Positions 23,601 through 37,700 of a stretch of 64,000 nt of DNA are shown one piece after another (positions within the stretch are counted from its first letter, which is position 1; each line of letters begins with the position of its first letter). The notes beneath the pieces are model-generated. The model was not told the origin of the DNA. It made no database searches and saw nothing but the letters and a program-made list of their open reading frames with translations. The position numbers and the translations under genes are program-made. The stretch is from Perognathus longimembris pacificus (Eukaryota > Chordata > Mammalia > Rodentia > Heteromyidae): NCBI RefSeq assembly GCF_023159225.1, contig NC_063177.1, positions 15,090,673 through 15,154,672 of the forward strand, read 5' to 3'.

Positions 23601-26600
23601 TTGATGAGGACAGTGGCAGCAGCTGATAGCCTGAGGCTTGTTTCTGCCCTGTCTCCATGGTGGCCTCCCCCACTCCCTGTGACAGCTGGTGGCTGCTCCA
23701 GAGTGCCCAGGTCATTCCTGACGCAGGCCGATGTCCCCACTAGGGAGGTGCCAAGGCGAGGTGGGTGCTGCCCAGCCTGGGAGAAAGCACTGGCCTCAAC
23801 CTTGCCTAGCTTCCCAGATGGACATGGCCTTGATGAGAGGACATGGAGGCCTGGGAGTAGGGAGAGGGGAGGGGAATCTTACAGCATCTATGAATCCCTG
23901 GCTTGAGGTGAGCAGCAGGCTGCAGCCAGAGAGGGAGGGGTGGGGGGCTGGGAGCAGAGGCAGTGCAAGGAAGGGTGCAGCTCTGAGTCCCCACAGAGAG
24001 AGGCCAGGTCTGCCGGGGACTGGGGACCAGGCCATGGCTCTGAATTCAACAGACAGCCATCCTTCTTGCCATCTGACACCTTATGTTCTTGCCTCAAAAA
24101 TCCTTAAGAATAAAAATGCCACCAGGAGCTGGTGGCTCCGTCCTGTAATCCTAGCCACTCAGGGACCTGAGATCTGAGAATCACGGTTTGAAGCCAGCCT
24201 AGGCAGGAATGTCCATGATACTTTTAATTAATTAATTAATTAATTAATTTTTTGCCAATCCTGGGGCTTGGACTTAGGGCCTGAGCACTGTCCCCAGCTT
24301 TCTTTTGCTCAAGGCTAGCAGTCTACCACTTGAGCCACAACTCCACTTTCGGCTTTTTCTGTTTATGTGGTGCTGAGGAATCGAACCTAGGGCTTCATGT
24401 ATACAAGGCAAGCACTTTACCACTAGGCCATATTCCCAGCCCATGAGACTCTTTTCTCCAATTAACCAGCAAAGAGCTAGAAGTGGAGCTGCAGCTCCAA
24501 GTGATAGAGTCAAGCCTTGAGGGGAAAAAAAAGCCAAGGGACAACTTGAGGCCCTGAGTTCAAGCCCCAATGTCAGCAAGAAATAACAATGACAAACAAC
24601 AACAACAAACCAAAAAAAGCAAACAACAAAAACTGCCTATAATTATTGTTAAAGACAGATTTTGGGGTCTGGGAATGTGGCTTAGTGGTAGAGTGCTTGC
24701 CTAGCATGCATGAAGCCCTGGGTTTGATTCCTCAGTACCACATAAACAGAAAAGGCTGGAAGTGGTGCTGTGGCTTATGTGGTAGAGTGCTAGCCTTGAG
24801 CAAAAGAAGCTCAGGAACAGTGCCCAGGCCCTAAGTTCAAGCCCTTAGGACTGGCAAAACAAAATGAAAGAAAATCAAAGATGGATTTTGGGCTGGGAAT
24901 GTGGCTTAGTGGTAGAGTGCTTGCCTAACATGCATGAAGCTCTGGGTTGGATTCCTCAGTACCACATAAACATAAAAAGCTAGAAGGGACAGTGTCCAGG
25001 CCCTGAGCTCAAGCCTCAGGATTGCAGATGGGCTCAGTCCTGGACCTCCAGGTGGGGCAGGTGGCATTTCTGCCTTTCAGAGAGGGTGGCATCACTGTGG
25101 TGCGCTTCTCTATGTGGCAGATGCAGAGTGGATGCCTGCGCATGCACCAGTCTCAAGCTGGTACAAGGCTTCTGTGACTGCCATGCCACGCTTTCTGTGT
25201 TGCATTGTGGCCCAGAGCCCCTTCCTGGCAGCAACTTAGATCCAAGGCAGAAGGGGCTTCAAGAGTGGATAGTCCAGCATGCTTCAGCTTCTTTCTGCTT
25301 TCTTATTCTAATTTAGAATGTGCCAGTCCAAGGAGGTCCGTGGGGAGGCCCAGGCTGGGTGCTGTTTGCCGTGAGCATAGGCTGCTACTCCTGTTCCTAC
25401 ACACAAGGAGACCCTTGCAGGAAGCTGTAATGATTGTGGCCATGCCTGGAAGGTTTCCAGTAAGCATCCTCAGAGGACACAGTCCTGGCTGGCCTAAGTG
25501 TCCAGGCTTGATGCCCAAGTGCCACATGAGGCTCTGATGCCACCCTGTGTGGGGCTGAATTTGGAGCTGAAGCCAGTTCATACATAGATTCAGGGACTGG
25601 GGTCCTCTGGGCAGGGGGTAGCAGGGTATGGGCAATTCCCAGCCTGGGTGGCCAATAGCAGGAGTGAGGCGGCAGCAGAGGTGCACAGGTGGGCAGAGCA
25701 GGTGGCAGAGGAGCAGGGTGAAGCTCCTGTGAGGGACAAGCATGTGGCCAGTGTGTTTCTACTCTGATGGCATCATGGAGCCATGGTTGAATCCCATGGT
25801 CTCCTGGGCAATCCTTTTCCCTCTCAGGAGGGTAGAACCTGTCATCAGGGTGCCCAGGAGCTCTGGGAAGGCCCTGTGTCTTCCCTGGGCCTTGCTTTCC
25901 TCCTTGTAAGAGGACAGCTGTGCCTTCTTCAGAGGTGGCCTAACCCAGGGGTACTACTCTCTTGCTATGTCCCGTGCAGCCCGCTGGGCTCCATGCTCTG
26001 TAGAGACTGACCTTCCATGCCAGAATAGGGCTGGAGACACCTGGTTGCACTCTGCTGCCATCCCAAGTGTGGCCAGGCTGCTCTCCTGTCTCCAAGACTT
26101 GGGCCTCCTGTGCCATGGATAGGAGAGGGTTTCTGGGTGGCCACAGGAAAGGGCGGTTAAGGTGAGGACTTTGCATGGGTCAGGGGTATGTGGGGGAGCC
26201 AGGCACAGGGCATGGCCTCTGGGTGAGCAAGTCTGGCCAGGCCATCCCTGGAGGGCAGCCTGGGCTGGGTCCCAGCTCTGACCTTAGGTCAGTTCAGAGC
26301 TTACCCTGTCCTGTGTTCTCACTTCACAGGTGAGTAGTCGGCCGTGTGGCCTCACATGGCCTTAGAAAGCACGTGGCCAGCAACCCTATTCCCCGTCCAT
26401 TGTGTGACTGTGACCTTGGTTGCTTCTCCTGGGCATTGGTTTCCTGCTCATGTGGGCATCAGGCTGGCATCTTTCCTCTCACCATGTTTTTATTTTTTTC
26501 TCTGTAGTTTTCTCCTCCAGAGTCCTTTTAGGGGTTAGTGACTTGTTGCGTGGAGGAGATGCTGAGCTGGAGGGGGCTGGGGCTCCCATGGTGCCTTGTG

Positions 26601-28675
26601 GGAGCTGAGCCTGGGTGGTCCATCAGGCTGGGGGACAGTGGCTCTTAGGGCTGGGCAGGGCATGATACCCACTGAGCCTGAGCCTTGTGTTTGAGAGAGC
26701 CAAGTTGGGGAACCCCAATCTGGCCCTCTCCCAAGCCTCCAGTCACCCCACGTGGGCTTGTTTTCCACAGTGACTCATGGGGAAACAGACTCAGAGAAGG
26801 GACACAAATGGAGCTCAGTCTGCCCCACTGTCAAGGTTGGCCCAAGTGGGGACAGACACATCTCTAGGGAAGTACCTCAGACTATAGAGGCTTCTGCAGC
26901 TCCAGGCCAAGATGAGGGTGTGGGTAGGCTGGGCTGAGCAGGAAGTCTGTCCCTTAAGCCTCTCCCGGACTGCCTCTCCACCTAGTTTCCCTGTCTGCCC
27001 ATGTCTGGGTGTCAGTTTCTGCTTTTGTGAGGACACCCAGTCAGGCTGAGAGTGTAGCTCAGTGGTAGACAGGGAGCTTGCCCAGCATGCATGAAGCTCT
27101 GGGTTTATCCTCAGTACTGCAATACACAAAGCAAAAACAAACAAGATACCAGTCCTGTCATGCTGGATTAGGGCCAACCCTAGTGACCTCATTTTAATGT
27201 AATTACCTCTGTAAAAAAATCTTATCTCCAAATAAGGTCACATTCTGAGGTGCTAGGGGTCAGGACTTCAATATAAAAGTTTGGAGAGACATAGTTCAGA
27301 CCTTGATGAGAACTTAATTAAGCACAGGCCTTCTGCAGAATCAGGAGTGCCAGGGCCTGGCATGCCCCCTCCTCAGACCTGGCTGTGCTTCTGTAGCTGG
27401 GTGGGCTGCCTGGGCCTCTTCCCTCCCTCCCCCAGGTCCACCCTCATCCCCAGCTGTAGGCTGGTCCTGTCCAGCTAAACAGCAGAGCATGTGTGACCTG
27501 CATGCAAGCAGTGGAGCAGGTGGCCCTGGAGTGACAGTCACAGCTGCATCTCAGCTTCTGGGAGGGCAGGGGCATGGGCCTGGCCAGTGTGCCTGGGATC
27601 TGACCCTAGCCCAGCCACTTCCTCCTTCCAGTCCAGATGGGCACATGCTCTGGACACCTAAGGCTCTGAGGCCCCAAGTGGCACTGGTCACATTGACCAC
27701 TCTGCATCTGTGCTGGGGACCCAGGACCCCTTGAGGTCTGGGGGCCCGAGTAATGGCCCCCAGCATTACCCAGCCAGGGGATGTTGATGGTTGGAGAGAT
27801 TAACCAGACTCCTCACCTTCTCTCCATTTCAGGAAAATCCAAGAAGAAAAAGGATTTACGGATAACCTGTGTGTCCAAGCCACCTGTGCCCAATCCCACG
27901 TGAGTCTGCCTCAGATTCCTACCCTGATCACCCTGGAGAGGGCTTCTGAGGGGGCTGGGAGAGCAAGCAGGCAGGGTGGGGTGTGTGTGTGTGCCTCTGC
28001 TTCTTGTCCTGGTCTGGGCAGCATTGGGCCTGATGGGTCCCATGGAGGCTTGATGATCATTGTCTATCTGCTGTGGGCCTCCTCCCAACACTCTCCTGGG
28101 ATTCTGCCCAAGGCTTCCCACAGCAGCCCATGCTGGCACCCAGGAGATGTCAGGAACTGATGAGATGACATGACCCTGGGAACTGCCCACTGGGACCAGG
28201 ACTTGCCTGGTCCCCTTGCTAGGCCTTTTCTTCCTTCTCCTGGTGTGGGGCAGTGCTGGGGGAGGGGGCTCTGTGGTCTCACTGAGCCTTACTGTTCTTC
28301 TTTCTCCACAGACCTCCCCGGAACCTGGACTCTCGGACCTTCATCACCATTGGGGACAGAGTAGGTGCCTGCTGAAATGCAGGGCCCTCTCCCACTTCCT
28401 CCTCCAGGGCTGAGCTGGCCCTGTGGGACCATTGGGGCTTGGTTATGGGTGGTGGACATAGCTGGGCTCTGGGGAGGAGCCTGTCCTTATACTGTGGCTC
28501 TGGGCCTCTACCCTCTGACCTTCCTGTGTGGAAGAGGTACCGTTAGCCTGCCTCACAGGGCCGTGGGGAGCCCAGAGCTGGCATCTTGTCTAACCTCAGT
28601 TTAGGAGCCATGAGTCCCTGCACCTCTCTCACCCCAACTCTTGCCAGTACCTGACTTCCTGACATCTTGCTTAGT

Positions 28676-28727
<52 letters not shown>

Positions 28728-31700
28728 ACAGATGTTTCATTGAGGGCAGCATCAGGCTCTGAGAGGCTAAGTGGATTTCCCAGCGTCACACAGTGAGGAG
28801 TGGCCAGTACATGGTTCCAAACTTGATGTGTCCATTTTGGCCTCTACTGCTCTTTCTTCTGGGTTAGGGACAAGGGCCAGCCAGCTTTGACATGGCATCC
28901 ACCAATACCCTCTCTTTTCTGTCTCCCAAGAACTTTGAGGTAGAAGCTGATGACCTGGTGACCATCTCAGAGCTGGGCCGTGGAGCCTATGGGGTGGTGG
29001 AGAAGGTGCGACATGCACAGAGTGGCACCATTATGGCTGTGAAGGTAAATAAAACTCACCCTGCTCAAGTCCTGCTCTTCCAGGGAGTGCCTGGTCCTGG
29101 AGGCATCTATGAGCAGGCATGGGGCTGAGCTTGGCTGGTCAACTGCCCACCATGTGTTCCTGTCATTCCCTATGACCAGTGACAAGGTGGCTCCTCTTAG
29201 GCCAGGCCCAGCCAGGCCTGGTTCCCCCGGGAGAGTGGGGCAGGCCCTGCTACAGGGGCCTCTAACCCATAGCCTTCCCACAGCGCATCCGGGCCACGGT
29301 GAACTCGCAGGAGCAGAAGCGGCTGCTCATGGACTTGGACATCAACATGCGCACGGTTGACTGCTTCTACACTGTCACCTTCTACGGGGCCCTCTTCAGA
29401 GAGGTGTGGCCTGGTGGAGGGGGGCGGTGGGCCCCTGGCCCAACCCACGTATTTCCAGTTACCACTGTGTGTTCAGTGCTGGGGCCCCTGAGGACACAGG
29501 GGGAGCATTGGAAAGCCCCTCTCTGTCTGCCTGGAAAACAGTGTTGCTGGATTCTTGTCATTGCCTCCCGGCTCCCCATGCCTCAGTTTCTTTGTCTGTA
29601 AAAAGAGTCAGTGACTGAGCTTCCCTCCTGAAGTTGTCAGGGAAACCAGTGGTGTGTCTGCCTGGTGGGCAGGGAGGGGTTAGATCTGGACTCTGGGAAG
29701 GAAGGGTGGAGCTGTCTCCTGCTGAGCTGGTGAGGTAGTGTGGAAAGCTGTGTGGGACCGGAGGGAGAGGGAGCTGGGCTGGATGGGAGGGTTTGCCATG
29801 GGATGGATTTTCTTTTTGTTGTTGTTGTTGGTGGTTGTGGGGCTTGAGCTCAGTGTCTGGGTGCTGTCCTGAGCTCTTCAGCTCAGGGCTAGCACTCTAT
29901 CAGTCTACCACTTTGAATCACAGTGCTGCTTCTGGTTTTCTGGTGGTTAATTGAAGATAAGTCTCATGGACTTTGCTGCCCAGGCTGGCATTGAACCATG
30001 ATCCTCAGATCTTAGCCTCCTGGGTAGCTAGGATTACAGGTGTGAGCCACCAGCACCCGGCTGGGACTTGCTTTGAGACACTACTAGGTGTCTTAAAATT
30101 TCCTAGTCTCAGACTACCGCACAGAGCCCTTCTCAGGTCCCAGTGGTGGGCACAGAGCCTCTGTCATGCATCTACTCTGGCAGGTTGCACCCCAGTGGGT
30201 CAGGAGGCTGAGCCAGGTGCTTTTCCTGGTGGTCATCCTGGGGTGGTGAAGAGAGGCGGCCATGGACCCGTGATTCCCACTTTCTCCATGTCCTCAACTC
30301 CCCAGCTGGGGCTTCTTCTGAAACATCAGGAAATGGGCTCGGATGGAGATATCCAGGGTGGCAGAGCCCAAGGAGGGGCTGTAGTTTGACAGTACTGGCA
30401 AGGCTGGTGGAGGGTGAGGAAGGGAGAAAAGCAAAAGAGGCTAAGAGATTGAGAGGTAGAGTGGGAGGGGCCAGGAGCTCTGGGAACCTCTGAGCTGGTG
30501 AGTGGGCACAGTCCCTTCCCAGGGGGAGCTTGAGGCTGGTGCTCAGAGGCCAGGCCTAGTAGAGCAGTGCTCAGAGGGTCACTGAATGCTGCTGCCCCCT
30601 GCAGGGAGATGTGTGGATCTGCATGGAGCTCATGGACACATCCTTGGACAAGTTCTACCGGAAAGTGCTGGAGAAAAACATGACGATTCCGGAAGACATT
30701 CTGGGGGAAATCGCTGTGTCTGTAAGTGGCCCAGGCCCCATGGGCTGGGGGCTTCCAGGTCATAGAGTCCTAGTCTTGTGAGGCAGGCATGGAGCCTTCT
30801 GTGTGACTACATTGGCACAGTCATTGCTCCTCAAAGGCTTAGTTTCCCTGTGGAGACCATAGAGGCTTGGGATTTTTGGACTCCCACAGTTCCCTCTAGT
30901 CTCCTGAGTGTCACTCTCAAACTCTTGATCATTCCTCCTTCCTCAGTACTTTACCAGTACTGTAACTAAGGGCCTAGCTGATAATTTTTTTTTTTTTTTT
31001 TGCCAGTCCTGGGCCTTGGACTCAGGGCCTGAGCACTGTCCCTGGCTTCTTCTCGCTCAAGGCTAGCACTCTGCCGCTTGAGCCACAGCACTGCTTCTGG
31101 CGGTTTTCTGTATATGTGGTGCTGGGGAATCGAACCTAGGGCCTCGTGTATCCGAGGCAGGCACTCTTGCCACTAGGCCATATCCCCAGCCCCTAGCTGA
31201 TAATTTTTAAAAAAAGAATTTAGGACTTACCAGTGCCTCATACTAAGAAAGTCGTGAGGTGGCTTACAGAGGTACAAGCTGAGCTGGGGAAACGTTTGCT
31301 TTTGGAGCCCATACCTTTCTAGACCTGGGAAGCAATGGTGGGTTTGAGCAGCCAAAGAGGAAAGGCAAACAGGATCTGTGATACTCATGGTTCTCAATCC
31401 TGGCTGTATCCAGAAGTATTTAAAACAGCCTGTGCATCAGGTTCCCCTATGGCCCAGTCCCCAGCAGGTGGCTCTGCTGAGGGATGGAGAGTAGCCTTGG
31501 GGCCTGGTAGATCACAGTGATGGCTACTGGGAAGCACAGCCTGAGCTCTGCAGAGATCCCAGGCAGGATATGTCCAACTTAGGGGGTAAGAGAAAGGTCA
31601 GGAGGCAGAAGAATCTGCACCAAGAGGCCAGGATGCTGGGGCCTGGGCAGGAGCTTGGGGGACCAGGGCTGGGTGTGTGTAGAGGGGGTGGGGGGTTGTT

Positions 31701-34700
31701 ACCTTATTGTCAATATTACCTGGAGTAATAGTGGTCCTGCCTCTCTTGTCCTTACCCAGATTGTACGGGCTCTGGAACACCTGCACAGCAAACTGTCTGT
31801 GATCCACAGAGGTCAGTTTCTCCATCTCCTGCCCTACCAGCGCAGAGGCTGCAGACTGAGACCCAGGGAGGGGGAGACTCTGAGAGGCAGGGGAGTCCAG
31901 GCTGCTTTCTTTCTTTCTTTCTTTTTTTTTTTTTTGCCAGTCCTGGGCCTTGGACTCAGGGCTGAGCACTGTCCCTGGCTTCCTTTTGCTTAAGACTAGC
32001 ACTCTGCCACTTGAGCCACAGTGCCACTTCTGGCCATTTTCTATATATGTGGTGCTGGGGAATTGAACCCAGGGCTTCAAGTATACGAAGCAAGCACTCT
32101 TGCCACTAGGCCATATCCCCGGCCCGACCAGGCTGCTTTCTACCCTGGGTCTACTGTGCTCAGAGTAAGGACTGGATAGCCCTTTGTCCTTGGCTTGGGT
32201 GACTTCTTCCTGATTGCAATTATTATTATTATTATTATCTTTAAGTTGTATACAAAGGGGTTTCAATTCAACATTGTCAGTTTATGAGTAGAATCTTTCT
32301 TTCTTTCTTTTTTTTTTTTTCAAGCCCCAGTCCTGGGGCTTGAACCCAAGGCTTATGGGCTATCCTCCAGTCTTAAAGCTAGCACTCTACAAACTGAGCC
32401 ACAGTTCCCTTTCTGGCTTTTTTGGAAATTTGGTGGAGATGAGTCTCTTAGAATATTCTGCCTCGGTGTGCTTTGAACCACCATCCTCAGATCTTAGCCT
32501 CCCAAGTAGCTAGGATAACAGGTGTGAGCCACTAGCTCCCAGTTTAGTATCTTCATCAATGTTACCCTTTCATTCTTTTGCTTTTTGAATTCAAACTGAA
32601 GTTCGAGTGCACCGCCTTGCATTTATTAGACTGGCACTCTGCCACTTAAATAACATCTCCAGCCTGGCTTTTCACTGGACATTTTGGAGATGGAATCTCA
32701 TGGGCTTTGCCTAATGCTAGTCTTGAAGCTCAATCCTCAGATCTCAGCCTCCTGAACAGCTAGGAGTACCGGCACGAGCTACCAGCACCCAGCTTCTAAC
32801 TTGGTGTTTTGACTGTTTATGTACTGTGAAACACTCAGCTTTTTGGTGTGCTGCTCACTGTGTCTCACAGGTTCCCCCACATGACAATCCTGGAAGAGCT
32901 CTGTGATCCCTTCCTTCCTGATCCCCACTGTATGCATGGCACCAGGGTGGCTTTCACCACTGGTGGGTTATGCTGTCAAGCAGTAGCCTCTTGTCTAGCC
33001 ACCCTCAGGTGGCTGTAGTTGGCACCTTGGCATGGAACCTTCCAGCCCTTTTCTGTGCATGTCCTTACGTGCACCCTCATGGAGACATGTGATGCATGTG
33101 ATACACAGATTGGCTGGGAGGCTCACTGCCATGCTGGTCCCCTCACTGCAAGTCTGGCATGCTCTGTGTGTACACACATAACCCATTGCCTGTGCCTTAA
33201 TCAATCCTACTGCTGACATCTTGCCTTTATCTCCTGAACTGTCTGTGGTAGGGCCAGGTCAGGGCACATCTTGGCTCACCTCTCTGCACAACTGGGGTCT
33301 GGCACAGGACCACTCACAGTTTCGATCCCCTCATCCTGTCCTTGGGGCCCCGGGAACCTGCTGTTGGTCCTTAGCGGTGAGCCAGGAAGGCAGCAGTTGG
33401 GGATGAGGGCCCGCCTCCAGAGGGCACTGTCTGGATGTGCCTGAGAAAGGTGTGTTCCACCCGACAGATGTGAAACCGTCCAATGTCCTCATCAACAAGG
33501 AGGGCCACGTGAAGATGTGTGACTTTGGCATCAGCGGCTACCTGGTGGACTCTGTGGCGAAGACGATGGATGCTGGCTGCAAGCCCTACATGGCAGTGAG
33601 TGGTGCTGTCGGGCCGGGGTGGGCAGCCGGGGACACTGCCTCTGCGCAGTGGGCAGGCTTCCACACTTCTGTCACAAATGTCCCCTTCACCCCATTATCT
33701 GCATCTCCTCATGCCCTGTGGTCTGCAGCTCTGTGGCCCCTATTATTAGGAAGTCAGGGTTCCTTCCTTGGGTCCTCCCCAGGGAGGCCAACTGGAAGGT
33801 AGGGGTTGGCCCTTGCTGGCCTCTGTCAGGAGGACAGGTTGGTTGGGGGAAGGGGAACTCCATTTTGGAGTTGGAAAGATTAGACTTGACTGTGAGCCTT
33901 GGGTGGCCCCCTTACTCTGCCGTGGGTGTTTATATCCCACTTATTCTTGCAGCCCGAGAGAATCAACCCCGAGCTGAACCAGAAGGGCTACAATGTCAAG
34001 TCTGATGTCTGGAGTCTCGGCATCACCATGGTACCGCCCAGGGCTGAGTGCAGACCTTGCTGGTCAGGTGGGGCCGGGTGGGGCTGTGCTTGGGCCTTGA
34101 GCTCTTGGTTGGGGGGGGGGCGTTGAGGGGCTTCCAAATACCTTCAAAGATAACCTGCTATCAAACACTCCAGACTGTAAGACAATGAGAGGCAGGGTGG
34201 TTTCCTTGATCCTTTAGTTTACATATCACAAACATTCATGCTCTGTGATGTCAGCCACTGGCTCCTCCCCAGAGCTCTGGGTGCATGTTAAAAAATCCCA
34301 AGCTGAGCTCTTGCTGTGCTAGTGATCTCCAAACAAAGCAAGACCATAGAAATATTCCTCTAAGCAGGAAATCCATTGCTCGTGGGTCCTTGCCCTGGGC
34401 TCAGTAGGATAGGACCCATGAAGTCTATAAGGGCTACTAGTTTGAGGAGTGGGCATAGGTGTCCCATGTTTTAATCTTGGCTTCCAGAAGTACCTGACAA
34501 TGCCCTCTCCCCACAGGAAGAGGTGAAGGTCAAGGTTTATTTGTGTTCTGCATTCAAGCTTCTAGTTGAGAAAGTACAGTGGCACCAATGTGGAGGAAGG
34601 ATTGGAGAGGGCAGGAAAGTGAGTGGCTCTGCCTCCTAGTTCTAGGGGGATGAGAGAGACAAGGGACAGGGCAAATGCGATGTCATAGTCACAGTGGCTG

Positions 34701-37700
34701 TCCAGGTGTGTGGGCCATTCAGGGGACTCAGCAGTCTGGTCTTCAGCCCAGGACTGATGGGGCATATCTTTATTGGGCCAGTAAAATCTGGTTCAGATAA
34801 ATGTGTCAACCCTGCCCTTTGGCTAGCTGGTGTTGGAGGTAGTCAGAACTCATCAGACCTGTGTTGAGATGTCAGGGTCACTCTGAGGGCTTCCCAGCCT
34901 CTAATGTCCTGTGGTCTCTGTTGTCAGCGCAGACCCACAGGTGAGAGGCTCAGCCCCCAAGATGCCTCCTTCATGCCAGCACAAGCCCCTGGCTGACTAA
35001 ATTGGGGTTCCCACAGTTCTTTCTCAGTCTGACCATTCCAGAATGGCTTGCAACCTCCAGGAGATTTACTACAGTTTCTGGTTTTCTATTAATAAGACTG
35101 CACTATCAGTTTCCTGCAAAGAATGTGGCCAGAAAGAACCAGATGGAAGAAGGGCCAGGCTGGCATGTGGGGGCAGCCTCTACACAGCACCCCCCGCCCC
35201 ACCCTGCCAGCTGAGTTCCAGAATGCAGTCTCTCCTGGAAGCCAGCAAGTGCCAGGGCTCTAGTCACTGGGCTACCTGGCAGTCAGGACTGGCAGGAAGG
35301 ACGTGTGTTCATGTTCCTGCACACAAGACATGCAGGAGAGTCATGCCATTTCTGTGCAGATGAGGGCTGCCCAGTTGTGGGTCACACAGACATGCACTGG
35401 ACCATGAGGTTACCCCACACAGATGCAGCTCCCATAGCTCAGGTGTGCACAGACTCAGGTCTGGAAGGCTCTTAGCCTGTAATGAGCGTTGACCAAATGC
35501 TGGCCTAGGTGGTAGGTGGGGTTATCACGGGAGTTGGGGGTGTCTCTTGGGTTAGAATTGTGTTGCCCTGACTGTGAATAGCCACTTATAAAGACTGGCT
35601 CCAGATGTTGCTGCTTAGGGTTTTCTCAAGGTTTCCAAGAGGGGTAGCACCCTACCATGTATCTTTGTGCTCAGAGGCAGTTTTTCTTTTTTAAAATTTT
35701 GAGCTCTTTGTTTTGTTTTGTTTTGTTTGCCAGTCCTAGGGCTTGAACTCAGGGCCTGAGCACTGTCCCTTCTTTTTGCTCAAGGCTAGCACTCTACCAC
35801 TTGAGCCACAGCGCCACCTCTGCCTTTTTCTATATATGTGGTGCTGAGGAATCCAACCCAGGGCTTCTTGCAACTAGGCCATATTCCCAGCCCCAATTTT
35901 TGAGCTCTTGAAAAAAAAGAAAGACCAGCTAGGGATCGGTGGTCCAGGCCATGGATGCTCTCTGTCCTTCTCAGGACGCCTCAGCCCCTGTGCTTTCTCT
36001 TGCTGTATGCAGAGGAGCCTCATGTCTGAACATTGTGGGAGAGAGTGCGCCCAGTTCTGCCTGAGATCACACATGCAGGGTGACCACTGTAGGCGGGTTT
36101 CTGCCTTGCCTGGGAAGGCCCCTTCCCAGCGCAATAATTAGTGCTCTGTTCTGGCTGGCGCTGTGTGTGTTGCCGACACAAGGCTTTTGTTTGAGTGGAG
36201 GCCTCTCTTCGTTCATTGCCGTGATTATGGCCTGTCATGGAGGCCTTGGGCTGGAACTGTGCAATTCCTTGCTATTCTAGGCAGGGGCCTGGGCTGACCT
36301 GATTATGTTTTTATCCCAGCATTTAGAAGCAGAACCCCAGAGTGTGTTGTAGTCTGGCTAGTCTCTTCCCAGTGTCTTCCCGCCTACTGTTGGCACAGCT
36401 AGGAGTCCCAAATGAGCAGGAGGTACAGAGATCCATCAGCCTCCTCTTGTCACCTACAAGGAGTTCAGGCCCAGCAGGAGGGTGATACGGTGGCATTCAC
36501 ATGTGATGGCCAGAGCATAAGTGATGGGGTGAAGAGGGGGAGGCTCCCTGGAGGAGGAGGAGGCAGGGCTGGTGGACAGGGTTGGGGCTCTACCGAGAAG
36601 GGCTTCAGACCTCAGTCAGCTGATCTGATGCAGGGAGAGCTGTATCATTTCCTGCTTGCACAGGTAAGTAGCAATGGACAAGCAATATACACTTAAGCCT
36701 GGGCCAGAGGGACATTAGGGAGGAGAGTGGCTTGTGGCAACCAAGAGACTAAGGGCCTAGCTAACTGAAGTGCTTTGCCAAGGGTCTGTTGGCTGGCTGG
36801 GTGGAGGAGCTTGGTGCTGGTGCCCCCTGGCTTTCTTGTCTGGTCTGCTGGAATGTGACAGGGGAGTCGGTGGCACTAGCTGATTGGCCTGGCTGTGGGT
36901 GCTGGGCTGGACCCCTCCCTCCCTCCTCCCCCTGCTTTGGGCGCAAAGTGCATATGTGGTGGCCAGAGCCTGCTGACCTCACTGTCCCCGCTGCAGATTG
37001 AGATGGCCATCTTGCGCTTCCCTTATGAGTCCTGGGGGACCCCGTTCCAGCAGCTGAAGCAGGTAGTGGAGGAGCCGTCCCCTCAGCTCCCTGCTGACCG
37101 GTTCTCCCCTGAGTTTGTGGACTTCACTGCCCAGTGGTGAGTCTCTGGGCTGCGTCCCAGCCTCCTCCAGCATCCTGGCCTCCCCTGGCACATGGCGTTG
37201 GAGCGTGGAAGTTTGAGCAGGAAGAACGTCTGGCTAGACTGCTGTGCTGGTAGGAAGTGTTAAGAGTAGTTCTTCCAGGGACCTGAGGATCAGGGAGACG
37301 AGGAGAGAAGATAATTCCATGGAAAAGTTAAATGCATAAAATGTTTGCTTTTATTGATGTTTAGAAGATTGTATGGAATTAGGAAATACCCATGGAAGCC
37401 TTATAGAAATGAATCATGAGGGCTAGGAATGTGGCTCAGTGGTAGAGTGCTTGCCTAGCATGCATGAAGCCCTGAGTTTGATTCCTCAGTACCACATAAA
37501 CAGAAAAAGGCAGAAGTAGTGCTGTGGCTCAAGTGGTAGAGTGCTAGCCTTGAGAAAAAAGAAGCTCAGGGACAGTGCCCAGGCCCTGAGTTCAAGCCCC
37601 AGGACTGGCAAAAAAAGAAATGAATCATATTAAAGTTACAGAGTAAATAAGGAAACAGGACAGGTGATAGGAATTCGTGTTCTCTAACCATAAGTAAACG

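Larger units (their letters stand above)
24122..24590 (+). mobile_element. B1-Geo composite SINE interrupted by a reverse IDL-Geo
   Basis: The B1-like left half (24122-24222) and Geo-type right half (24444-24590) are separated by an (AATT)n tract and a reverse IDL-Geo copy at 24250-24443. The break falls at the host motif catgagactctt. Confidence 0.82.
14637..27832 (+). other. MAP2K3: MAP2K3 intron 1 (13.2 kb)
   Basis: The largest intron, from donor gtaagc to acceptor tttcag. It holds several SINEs, old MIR relics and a striking inverted pair of Maf/AP-1-type sites near 17.73 kb. First introns of this size often carry enhancers. No additional coding exon is recognised. Confidence 0.9.

Noticed and set aside
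31598..32266. 222-codon minus-strand open frame
   Set aside because: It lies mostly over a reverse IDL-Geo SINE in intron 7, and the same peptide phrases recur at other SINE copies.
36130..36260. High-complexity, possibly conserved stretch in MAP2K3 intron 9
   Set aside because: It has no definable motif cluster or repeat signature, and conservation cannot be judged from one sequence.
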